From Acidimicrobiaceae bacterium (GTDB taxonomy: Bacteria; Actinomycetota; Acidimicrobiia; Acidimicrobiales; Palsa-688): a stretch of DNA of 5,519 nt. Below, in pieces: positions 1-5,519 of the stretch. Position 1 is the stretch's first letter; each line of letters starts with the position of its first letter. Position numbers and translations under genes: made by a program. The stretch covers positions 1-5,519 of the forward strand of contig JAUTXM010000287.1 in assembly GCA_030838025.1 (NCBI GenBank), read 5' to 3'. Under the pieces are notes generated by a model. It was not told where the DNA came from, made no database searches, and saw only the letters and a list, made by a program, of their open reading frames with translations.

Positions 1-1454
1 TAGGCCACGAGCACGGCGGCCCGGGCGATCGGAGACCCGAGCGGCTTGGCGGAGCGGTAGGCGCCGACCGGTCCGATGACGAGGGGACCGAGGATGAGCA
101 CCTTCTGCAGGACTCCGGCGCCACCGAGGAGCAGCGTGCCCGCCAGACCCAACAAGGCGAGGGCGGGCGGCGCCGTCCCGGCGCTGCCCAACCCGTCAGG
201 GCGCCACCCGGACCACCAGAGGTGCCACCAGCCCGACGGTCCGGTGTTGAAGACCGGGAGGCTTCCGACCCCCGGCAGACCATGACTGAGCAGCGAACGA
301 GTGCCGATCAGCAGGACGACCGCGGTGGTCGCCCAGGCAGCCACGGGCAGGCGCCAGGTCCGCGACGCCAGGCGGGTGCTGATCACCTTGTTTGCCGCCA
401 ACGCGTCCAGCGGGCTCTGGCCGGCCAGGGCGGAGCGGACGAACGCCCGGAGGTTGGCGCTCCCCGACGCCTGCAGCCGCCGGACCTCGCCGTCACCGAC
501 GCTTCGGTGCCGTTGCACGTCCCGGCGCGCCGCGACCAGCGACCCGAATCGCCGCAACGCCCGGGGCCAGGCGAGGAACGACGCCTTGGCCATGGCGGGG
601 CGGCCGGTGACCAGCTGGACCGTGGACTGGGCGAGCGTCAGCGCCAGGGCCTGGGGCAGGACCCGGATCAGGTGGAAGATCCCGTAACAGGTGAGGATCG
701 TCCGGATCCGGTGCTCCTCCTCGAGGGCGAAGGCGCGCGCCGGGGCGCCCGCGTCGTCCCAGCCCTGCCGGCGCCCTTGGCTCATGGCCTCGATGTGGCG
801 CACCCTCACGCCCGGCGCCACCACGACCCGCGCCCCCGCGACCTGGGCTCGCCAGGAGAGATTGAGCGTTTCTCCGTACAGGTCGATGCCCGGGTCGAAG
901 CCCCGCATGCTGGCAAAGAGATCGGCCCGGACCAGGACGCAGGCCCCCGGGGCGCAGAACACGTCGCGGACCGAGTCATGCTGCTCCTGGTCGAGTTCGC
1001 CGATGTCCACCAGGTCGGCCACCACGCCGGTCTTGTCGACCGACTGGCCTACCGCCAGCAGCCGGTCGGGGTGCTCCCAGTCGACCAGCTTGGGGCTCAC
1101 GATCCCGGCGTTGGAGCGGAACGCCTCCTCGACCAGGACCCGGATGGTGTCGGGCTCGGGCGCCACGTCGTCGTGGCAGAACAGGTAGTGCGAGGCTCCC
1201 TCGACGATGGCGAGCACTTCGTTGGCGGCCTGGGAAAATCCCACCCGGTCGGGCAAGCGTCGGACGTAGGCGCTCGGCAGTACCGAGGCGACCCGAGGCG
1301 TTGGGTCATCGAAGCTCCCGGCATCGATCACTAGCACCGACAGGTTGGGATAATCCTGCGCTGCCAACGCTGCCAGTGCTTCCTCCAGCCACGGGCCGGG
1401 GTCACAGGTGACGACAACCGCCACGACTGGCGGTGCCGAAGGTTGGGGGTCCAT
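1..1454 (-). CDS. Family 2 glycosyltransferase with C-terminal membrane region, partial (3' end off the window)
   Basis: The minus-strand frame is open from the start to the window edge (484 complete codons). It begins MDPQPSAPPVVAVVVTCDPG, the nucleotide-sugar-binding first strand of a GT-A fold, followed by AQDYPNLSVLVIDA (Asp44). FCHDDVAPEPD carries the DD pair (Asp95-Asp96) expected to bind metal and the sugar diphosphate. Further on come CAPGACVLVRADLF and GIDLYGETLNLSWRAQVAGA, the usual acceptor-side Glu and Trp-Arg region. The catalytic domain seems to end near residue 220. Hydrophobic segments follow at about residues 370-388, 431-450 and 452-470, so the protein is probably membrane-anchored and acts at the inner face on a cell-envelope polysaccharide or lipid-linked sugar; donor and acceptor cannot be told. 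An in-frame ATG at 1499 would add 15 residues; neither start has a clear ribosome binding site, and I prefer 1454 because it sits just before the conserved fold. The final two bases (TA) leave open whether the frame continues, but family size suggests it does. Confidence 0.88.
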   Translation of the reverse strand, partial: MDPQPSAPPVVAVVVTCDPGPWLEEALAALAAQDYPNLSVLVIDAGSFDDPTPRVASVLPSAYVRRLPDRVGFSQAANEVLAIVEGASHYLFCHDDVAPEPDTIRVLVEEAFRSNAGIVSPKLVDWEHPDRLLAVGQSVDKTGVVADLVDIGELDQEQHDSVRDVFCAPGACVLVRADLFASMRGFDPGIDLYGETLNLSWRAQVAGARVVVAPGVRVRHIEAMSQGRRQGWDDAGAPARAFALEEEHRIRTILTCYGIFHLIRVLPQALALTLAQSTVQLVTGRPAMAKASFLAWPRALRRFGSLVAARRDVQRHRSVGDGEVRRLQASGSANLRAFVRSALAGQSPLDALAANKVISTRLASRTWRLPVAAWATTAVVLLIGTRSLLSHGLPGVGSLPVFNTGPSGWWHLWWSGWRPDGLGSAGTAPPALALLGLAGTLLLGGAGVLQKVLILGPLVIGPVGAYRSAKPLGSPIARAAVLVA

Positions 1455-1551
1455 CAGAGGCACCGAGCGTAGACAACCCAGTAGCAGCGGGCGTGGCATG
1501 CCCCGACCGCAGGTGCCGTTTCGAACCCAGACAGTTTGTTCCCTTGAGTGC

Positions 1552-1580
1552 TTGCAACTGTTATGCAAATGTGCTATCAT
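1552..1580 (+). promoter_or_regulatory. Predicted extended -10 promoter of the helical-protein gene
   Basis: A -35-like TTGCAA (1552-1557) and a -10-like TATCAT (1575-1580) are separated by 17 bp, and TG at 1572-1573 gives an extended -10. The sequence is strikingly AT-rich against its GC-rich surroundings. A start near 1587 would give a leader of about 37 nt that includes the ribosome binding site at 1610-1615. Prediction by sequence only. Confidence 0.6.
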
Positions 1581-1590
1581 GGTTAGCATA
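1562..1590. promoter_or_regulatory. Inverted repeat over the -10 box, possible operator
   Basis: TATGCAAA (1562-1569) and TTAGCATA (1583-1590) are inverted copies matching at 7 of 8 positions. Nested inside is TGCTA (1572-1576) with TAGCA (1584-1588), 7 bp apart. Both dyads cover the predicted -10 and start region, where a bound dimeric repressor would block RNA polymerase. The regulator is unknown, and a chance dyad in AT-rich promoter DNA is possible. Confidence 0.35.
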
Positions 1591-1609
1591 CCGAGTGAGA
1601 CAAGCAAGC

Positions 1610-1615
1610 AAGGAG
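1610..1615 (+). promoter_or_regulatory. Strong ribosome binding site for the helical-protein gene
   Basis: AAGGAG lies 8 nt before the ATG at 1624. It is the best Shine-Dalgarno match in the window and fixes the start at 1624, rather than at the in-frame ATG at 1408, which would run through the promoter. Confidence 0.85.
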
Positions 1616-1623
1616 CACCACAC

Positions 1624-2133
1624 ATGACGACCAACAACACGGGAGCATCGAAGAGGACCGCCGCCACCAAGAGCACGAGGGCCAAGAGCACCGGCACCAA
1701 GAGCACGGCACCGGCCAAGGCCGGCGCCCCCGCCTCGACGGGCTCGCCCGAAGCCAGCGCCCATGCCGCCGTCGCCGCCTCGAAGAGCGCGGGCGACGAG
1801 ATCACCAAGGCCCTGAAGGACGCGGCCCACGCCGCGATCGGGTTCGGCGTGATCGGTTGGAACAAGGCCCAGGTCCGGCGCCGCGAGCTGATGAAGGACC
1901 TCAACATCCAGCGCCACCAGGTCGAGACGCAGCTCGACGGGGCCAAGGAGCAACTGGCCACCGCCATCCGCCACCTGGACTCCCGCATCGAGCCGGTCCG
2001 CCATGACATCGAGGCCCAGCTGGACAAGTTCAGCGAACGGCTGCCCGAGCAGGTCAAGGAGATCGTGGCGTCGGCCCGCAAGGTTGCCCGCGACACCGAG
2101 CACCAGGTTCGCCAGGCCGTCGGGGCGCTGTAA
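1624..2133 (+). CDS. Uncharacterised 169-residue helical protein with Lys/Ala/Ser/Thr-rich N-terminal tail (phasin-like architecture)
   Basis: The start is fixed by AAGGAG at 1610-1615. Residues 1-57 form a basic low-complexity tail (Ala, Ser, Thr, Lys) with KST three times at residues 16-18, 21-23 and 26-28; the matching DNA repeats every 15 bp. It recalls the Lys/Ala tails of histone H1-like proteins and mycobacterial HBHA, though in HBHA the tail is C-terminal. Residues 60-82 (ALKDAAHAAIGFGVIGWNKA) could be a short amphipathic or membrane-touching helix. Residues 83-169 are strongly heptad-like and charged, with few helix breakers (VETQLDGAKEQLATAI, IEAQLDKFSERLPEQVKEI), predicting a long amphipathic helix or coiled coil as in phasins and apolipoprotein-like proteins. 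There is no signal peptide or catalytic motif. Plausible roles are coating a granule, membrane or nucleoid surface; none is shown. It is monocistronic: its own promoter precedes it and a terminator follows. The strong promoter and RBS suggest high expression. Confidence 0.85.
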   Translation: MTTNNTGASKRTAATKSTRAKSTGTKSTAPAKAGAPASTGSPEASAHAAVAASKSAGDEITKALKDAAHAAIGFGVIGWNKAQVRRRELMKDLNIQRHQVETQLDGAKEQLATAIRHLDSRIEPVRHDIEAQLDKFSERLPEQVKEIVASARKVARDTEHQVRQAVGAL

Positions 2134-2157
2134 GCCCCGCTATCGGCAGCGGCCACT

Positions 2158-2204
2158 GCAGCCCGACCACCGCAGCCCGACCACCGCAGCCCGACCACCG
2201 CAGC
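2158..2204 (+). repeat. Three tandem copies of a 14-bp repeat plus a partial fourth
   Basis: GCAGCCCGACCACC occurs exactly three times head to tail (2158-2171, 2172-2185, 2186-2199), followed by GCAGC (2200-2204). The array starts 24 bp after the stop codon of the helical-protein gene and its last bases form the left arm of the following terminator. Confidence 0.9.
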
Positions 2205-2246
2205 ACGGTCGACGTCAATGACGACGCCGGTGGGCTGCGGTGTTTT
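2196..2246 (+). terminator. Rho-independent terminator after the helical-protein gene
   Basis: CACCGCAGC (2196-2204) pairs perfectly over 9 bp with GCTGCGGTG (2234-2242), followed at once by TTTT (2243-2246). The 29-nt loop contains a smaller hairpin, CGTC-AAT-GACG. The GC-rich stem plus U-run is the classic form. It separates the upstream gene from tldD. The ATG at 2218 lies in the loop, which argues against that ATG as the tldD start. Confidence 0.7.
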
Positions 2247-2289
2247 CGCGTCGGAGCACAACCGGTGCGCCGAACGGCAGAATGGCCCG

Positions 2290-3798
2290 GTGACCCACGA
2301 GATCGATCCCACGTTCCTCGCCATCGAGCGCACCCGACTGGCCGATGCCGCCCTCGGCCGGGCCCGGGAACTCGGCGTCGCCCACGCCGACTTCCGCCTG
2401 GAGCGCACCCGGGATGCCTCGCTGCGGGTCCACGACGCCGAGGTGGACGGGGCTTTGGACTCCGAGGGGTCGGGGATGGCAGTGCGGGTGGTGCTCGACG
2501 GCACGTGGGGGTTCGCCGCTGGTGTCGACCTGACGCCCGAAGCCGCAGTCCGGATCACGGAGCTGGCCGTCGACGTGGCCCGGGCGTCGCATGCCATCAC
2601 CGCGGAGCGCGTCGAGCTGGCCGACGAACCCGTCTATCCCGGCGTCACCTGGCAGTCGGACTACGACATCAACCCCTTCGACGTCCCCGACAACGAGCGC
2701 ATCGCGTTGTTGGTCGGGTGGAGCGCCCGCTTGCTAGCCGCGGAATCGGTCGACCACGCCGACGCCAGTGTCCACCATGCCCAGGAGAACAAGTTCTACG
2801 CCGACCTGGCCGGCACGGTCACGACCCAGCAACGGATGCGCACCCACGCCGTGGTCGAGGTCATCGGCGTCGACACCACCTCAGGGGCATTCGAGAGCAT
2901 GCGCACCATCGCCCCGCCGGTGGGGCGCGGATGGGAGTACCTCACCGGCACCGGGTGGGACTGGGACGCCGAGCTGGCCACCCTCCCCGGCCTGCTGGCT
3001 GAGAAGATGGCGGCTCCGACGGTCGACGCCGGGACCTACGACCTGGTCATCGATCCGTCCAACCTGTGGCTCACGATTCACGAGTCGATCGGCCACGCCA
3101 CCGAGCTCGACCGGGCACTCGGGTACGAAGCGGCCTACGCCGGGACGTCGTTCGCCACCTTCGACAAGCTCGGGAACCTAAGGTACGGCTCGCCGGTCAT
3201 GCACGTCACGGCCGACCGCACAGCCGCCCACGGACTGGCATCGGTGGGCTACGACGACGAGGGCGTGGCGTCCCAGTCGTGGGACCTAGTGCGAGACGGG
3301 ATCCTGGTGGGTTACCAGATCGATCGGCGGATGGCCCAGATGAAGGGACTCGGGCGTTCCAACGGCTGCGCCTTCGCCGACTCCTCACACCATGTACCGA
3401 TCCAACGCATGGCCAACGTCTCGTTGCAGCCGGCGCCCGACGGCCCGACGACCGACGGCCTGATCGGGGCGGTCGACGACGGGCTGTACGTCATCGGCGA
3501 CAAGAGCTGGTCCATCGATATGCAGCGCTACAACTTCCAGTTCACCGGCCAGCGCTTCTACCGCATCCGCGGCGGGCGCCTGGCGGGCCAGCTCCGAGAC
3601 GTCGCCTATCAGGCGACCACGACCGACTTCTGGGGCTCCATGGAAGCGGTGGGGGGCCCGTCGACCTACGTCCTCGGTGGCGCGTTCAACTGCGGCAAGG
3701 GCCAGCCCGGTCAGGTGGCGGCGGTCAGCCATGGATGCCCGAGCGCCTTGTTCCGCCAGGTGCGCATCCTCAACACCAATGCCGAGGCCGGCCGATGA
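2290..3798 (+). CDS. tldD: TldD, metal-binding catalytic subunit of the TldD/TldE protease
   Basis: A 502-residue member of the TldD/PmbA (peptidase U62) family, close to the usual length (about 480-505). The zinc-protease motif HESIGH has His264, Glu265 and His269; the third expected ligand is the Cys of FNCGKGQPGQ (Cys468), followed by VSHGCPSALF. Residues 1 to about 200 form the N-terminal domain of the family and the rest the C-terminal domain with the metal site. Long stretches such as IHESIGHATELDRALGYEAA and DKSWSIDMQRYNFQFTGQRF are typical of actinobacterial TldD. By analogy with E. coli, it forms a cytoplasmic heterodimer with TldE that cleaves unfolded peptides threaded into a central channel (microcin B17 leader, CcdA). 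The GTG at 2290 is chosen (VTHEIDP matches the family N-terminus); an in-frame ATG at 2218 would add 24 unrelated residues and lies in a terminator loop. No good ribosome binding site precedes the GTG, and no clear promoter is visible after the terminator. It overlaps tldE by 4 bp. Confidence 0.95.
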   Translation: MTHEIDPTFLAIERTRLADAALGRARELGVAHADFRLERTRDASLRVHDAEVDGALDSEGSGMAVRVVLDGTWGFAAGVDLTPEAAVRITELAVDVARASHAITAERVELADEPVYPGVTWQSDYDINPFDVPDNERIALLVGWSARLLAAESVDHADASVHHAQENKFYADLAGTVTTQQRMRTHAVVEVIGVDTTSGAFESMRTIAPPVGRGWEYLTGTGWDWDAELATLPGLLAEKMAAPTVDAGTYDLVIDPSNLWLTIHESIGHATELDRALGYEAAYAGTSFATFDKLGNLRYGSPVMHVTADRTAAHGLASVGYDDEGVASQSWDLVRDGILVGYQIDRRMAQMKGLGRSNGCAFADSSHHVPIQRMANVSLQPAPDGPTTDGLIGAVDDGLYVIGDKSWSIDMQRYNFQFTGQRFYRIRGGRLAGQLRDVAYQATTTDFWGSMEAVGGPSTYVLGGAFNCGKGQPGQVAAVSHGCPSALFRQVRILNTNAEAGR

Positions 3799-5216
3799 CC
3801 CCCCAAACCCCCCAGGAAACGGTGGAAGCGGCGCTCGCCCTGTCGACCGCCGACGGGTGCATCGTCATCGCCGACGAGTCGAGCGAAGCCAACTTGCGCT
3901 GGGCCAACAACACCGTCACCACCAACGGCGTCACCCGGGGCCGCCAGCTCACCGTGATCGCCACGGTCGGCACGGCGACGGGCGTGGCCGCCGGGGCCGT
4001 GTCTCGCAGCAGCGTTACCCCCGACCGGATCGAGGACCTGGTGCGGGCGGCGGAGGCCGCGGCGCGCGCGAGCATGCCCGCCGAGGATGCCCAGCCGCTG
4101 GTCGAACCAGGGTCGGCGGGAGCCGCCGATGCGGGCGCCGCCTGGCACGACCCGCCCGTCGAGACATCGATCGAGGCCTTTTCCACCTTCATCCCGTCGC
4201 TCAGCCACGGCTTCGACCAGGCCAGGGGCGCCGACCGGCTGCTGTTCGGCTTTGCCGAGCACCAATACCGCTCGACCTACCTCGGGTCGTCGAGCGGCCT
4301 GCGGCTGCGCCACGACCAGCCCACCGGGCGCTTGGAGCTGAACGCCAAGTCGCCTGACTTCACCCGTTCGGCCTGGCTGGGCCAGCCGGCCGCCCTGTTC
4401 GGCGACATCGACCTGCCCGCCCTCGACGCCCAGCTCGGGCAGCGCCTGGAGTGGGCCCGGCGCCGGGTCGAGTTGCCGGCGGGGCGATACGAGACGCTGC
4501 TCCCGCCGACCGCGGTCGCCGACCTCATGATCGACCTGTACTGGTCGGCCGGGGCGCGCGACGCCCACGAGGGGCAGACCGTCTTCAGCAAGCCCGGGGG
4601 CGGGACCCGCGTCGGCGACTCGCTGGCCGAACTGCCGGTGACGCTGCGCAGCGATCCCCACGCCCCGGGCTTGGCGTGCGCCCCTTTCGTGGTGGCGTAC
4701 GCGTCGAGCTCGATGCAGTCGGTGTTCGACAACGGGTTGGCGCTGGCACCGACATCGTGGATCGCGAACGGCCAGCTGGCGGCGCTGATGCAGACCCGGT
4801 ACTCCGCCACGTTGACGGGGCTGGCGGCGACGCCGGCCATCGATAATCTGATCCTGGAGGGGCCGCCCTCGCCGTCCGGGACGCCGCTGCCGTCGTTGAG
4901 CGAGATGGCGGCCGCCACCGGACGGGGGTTGCTGCTCACGACGCTGTGGTACATCCGGGAGGTCGACCCGCAAACGCTGCTCTTGACCGGCCTGACGCGC
5001 GACGGGGTGTACCTGGTCGAAGGGGGCGAGGTGGTGGGGGCGGTCAACAACTTCCGCTTCAACGAGAGCCCCGTCGACCTGCTGCGGCGCACGACCGAGG
5101 TGGGAGCCACCGAGCTGACGTTGTCCCGGGAGTGGGCGGACTACTTCACCCGCACCGCGATGCCGCCCCTGCGCATCCCCGACTTCAACATGTCATCGGT
5201 GAGCCAAGCGACCTAG
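3795..5216 (+). CDS. tldE: TldE (PmbA), non-catalytic partner of TldD
   Basis: A 473-residue TldD/PmbA-family protein, slightly longer than the 450 residues of E. coli PmbA. It lacks the HExxxH motif and the distal Cys, as expected for the subunit that completes the channel without holding the metal. The N-terminus (ETVEAALALSTADGCIVIAD) matches the family's first domain. The C-terminus is very well conserved in type: LWYIREVDPQTLLLTGLTRD (residues 384-403), then GEVVGAVNNFRFNESPVDLL, and the closing YFTRTAMPPLRIPDFNMSSV. The ATG overlaps the tldD stop as ATGA (3795-3798), and GAGG at 3784-3787 lies 7 nt upstream, so the two are translationally coupled and made in matched amounts. Some databases name this gene pmbA. 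A reading frame open upstream to 3066 lies out of frame inside tldD and is not coding. Confidence 0.94.
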   Translation: MTPQTPQETVEAALALSTADGCIVIADESSEANLRWANNTVTTNGVTRGRQLTVIATVGTATGVAAGAVSRSSVTPDRIEDLVRAAEAAARASMPAEDAQPLVEPGSAGAADAGAAWHDPPVETSIEAFSTFIPSLSHGFDQARGADRLLFGFAEHQYRSTYLGSSSGLRLRHDQPTGRLELNAKSPDFTRSAWLGQPAALFGDIDLPALDAQLGQRLEWARRRVELPAGRYETLLPPTAVADLMIDLYWSAGARDAHEGQTVFSKPGGGTRVGDSLAELPVTLRSDPHAPGLACAPFVVAYASSSMQSVFDNGLALAPTSWIANGQLAALMQTRYSATLTGLAATPAIDNLILEGPPSPSGTPLPSLSEMAAATGRGLLLTTLWYIREVDPQTLLLTGLTRDGVYLVEGGEVVGAVNNFRFNESPVDLLRRTTEVGATELTLSREWADYFTRTAMPPLRIPDFNMSSVSQAT

Positions 5217-5242
5217 CCCCGCGGGCACCGCCGCGGCCCGTC

Positions 5243-5269
5243 GGCCGGTAAACGGCGTCCCGACCGGCC
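5243..5269 (+). terminator. Weak candidate hairpin after tldE
   Basis: GGCCGGT (5243-5249) pairs perfectly with ACCGGCC (5263-5269) across a 13-nt loop, 26 bp after the tldE stop. A smaller dyad, CGGGC/GCCCG (5222-5226 and 5236-5240), precedes it. No U-run follows, so this would have to be a tail-less actinobacterial-type terminator. GC-rich DNA makes such stems common by chance. Confidence 0.25.
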
Positions 5270-5283
5270 CAGGCGCCGTGTCG

Positions 5284-5360
5284 ATTGGCAGTTTTCCGGA
5301 CTTTGGCAGTTCTCCCGGACCTGTGACGGCAAAACTGCCAGAGCCCGCCAAACTGCCAAT
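5284..5360. repeat. Nested inverted repeat with four copies of a TTGGCAGTTT-like core
   Basis: Two forward copies (ATTGGCAGTTTTCCGGAC at 5284-5301; TTTGGCAGTTCTCCCGGAC at 5302-5320) are followed by two inverted copies (GCAAAACTGCCAGA at 5329-5342; GCCAAACTGCCAAT at 5347-5360). The outer arms 5284-5294 and 5350-5360 pair over 11 bp without mismatch. The inner arms 5301-5311 and 5333-5343 pair over 11 positions with one G-U. The whole 77 bp folds into one long imperfect hairpin. It sits between convergent genes, so it could act as a two-way terminator or mRNA end-protector, or be a copy of a small dispersed repeat. No terminal T-run follows on either strand. Confidence 0.8.
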
Positions 5361-5406
5361 AGATCCAGGCATCAACGCCGCAGTGCGGGCGAACAACCTT
5401 GTCGGG

Positions 5407-5454
5407 GGCCGGGGCCCCGGCCGTGGCCCCGGCCCTGGCCCTGGCCCTGGCCCT
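5407..5454. repeat. GC-only low-complexity tract: 16-bp palindrome and GGCCCT hexamer array
   Basis: GGCCGGGGCCCCGGCC (5407-5422) is a perfect palindrome. GGCCCT is repeated four times without change at 5431-5454, and GGCTAG follows as a decayed fifth unit. That last unit contains the stop codon of the minus-strand gene to the right. Slippage-prone DNA of this kind often varies in copy number between strains and is hard to sequence. Confidence 0.8.
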
Positions 5455-5456
5455 GG

Positions 5457-5519
5457 CTAGCTCGCCGCCGCCTCGGCGTCCTGGTCGCGCCAGTACGCCA
5501 ACACGTCGAGGAGGGTGTC
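5457..5519 (-). CDS. C-terminal end of an unidentified protein, partial (5' end off the window)
   Basis: On the minus strand the sequence from the right edge reads DTLLDVLAYWRDQDAEAAAS and then TAG at 5459-5457. Every sense codon in this frame ends in G or C, the pattern of real genes here, and the acidic, alanine-rich tail looks like a natural C-terminus. Twenty residues are too few to name a family. The gene is convergent with tldE, 240 bp away. The other minus-strand frame also lacks a stop over this short stretch but gives an Arg-rich peptide that looks unnatural. Confidence 0.55.
   Translation of the reverse strand, partial: DTLLDVLAYWRDQDAEAAAS

Noticed and set aside
222..1334. Long plus-strand open frame (370 codons) opposite the glycosyltransferase
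   Set aside because: It gives an Arg/Gly/Pro/Asp-rich peptide with no recognisable domain and no ribosome binding site. Long antisense frames are expected opposite GC-rich genes, and the minus strand has clear glycosyltransferase motifs throughout.
1501..1600. Minus-strand promoter for the glycosyltransferase
   Set aside because: Only a poor match (TTGTCT and CATGAT on the minus strand, 16-bp spacing) could be found, too weak to list as a feature.
1561..2103. Minus-strand open frame (180 codons) opposite the helical-protein gene
   Set aside because: Its Leu/Gly/Arg-rich product mirrors the Lys/Ala codons of the real gene. It would also end inside the promoter island, whereas the plus strand has a strong promoter and ribosome binding site.
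2158..2204. CRISPR-like array
   Set aside because: The 14-bp units abut with no spacers, and there are no cas genes; this is a simple tandem repeat.
3711..4973. Long minus-strand open frame (420 codons) opposite tldE
   Set aside because: It is low-complexity in composition (Arg, Gly, Gln, Val), has no motif and lies antisense to a well-conserved tldE; a GC-bias shadow.
5284..5360. Insertion sequence or MITE with target-site duplication
   Set aside because: The bases flanking the inverted repeat (TCG on the left, AGA on the right) are not direct repeats, and no transposase is present. A dispersed element is kept only as a hypothesis.

Overview
This window reads as chromosomal DNA of a high-GC Actinomycetota, and my best guess is the class Acidimicrobiia. 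The basis is the very high G+C, the strong G/C bias at third codon positions, the actinobacterial style of the TldD and TldE sequences and the type of large membrane-anchored family 2 glycosyltransferase. The taxonomic call is inference. No phage, insertion sequence, CRISPR, tRNA or rRNA signal is visible.

Layout. Positions 1-1454 (or 1499), minus strand: the N-terminal part (about 484 codons) of a family 2 glycosyltransferase followed by predicted membrane helices; its C-terminus lies beyond the left edge. Positions about 1500-1623: a divergent intergenic region with an unusually AT-rich promoter island and a near-palindrome. Positions 1624-2133, plus strand: a 169-residue Lys/Ala/Ser/Thr-tailed helical protein, phasin-like in architecture and of unknown function. 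Positions 2134-2289: three tandem 14-bp repeats whose end forms one arm of a Rho-independent terminator. Positions 2290-5216, plus strand: a two-gene operon, tldD then tldE (pmbA), overlapping by ATGA. Positions 5217-5456: a convergent intergenic region with a small hairpin, a 77-bp nested inverted repeat built from four copies of a TTGGCAGTTT-like core, and a GC-only low-complexity tract. Positions 5457-5519, minus strand: the last 20 codons of an unidentified gene entering from the right.

How the parts work together. TldD (with the metal site HExxxH plus a distal Cys) and TldE (without it) are the two halves of the TldD/TldE metalloprotease, which in E. coli trims microcin B17 leader peptide and degrades CcdA. 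No substrate peptide gene is visible here, so the client is unknown. The glycosyltransferase and the helical protein share a divergent control region but no obvious pathway with the protease. Most of the window is ordinary. The items most worth a second look are the nested repeat at 5284-5360, the repeat-fed terminator at 2158-2246, and the helical protein with its AT-rich promoter. I do not see evidence for a new defence or mobile system.
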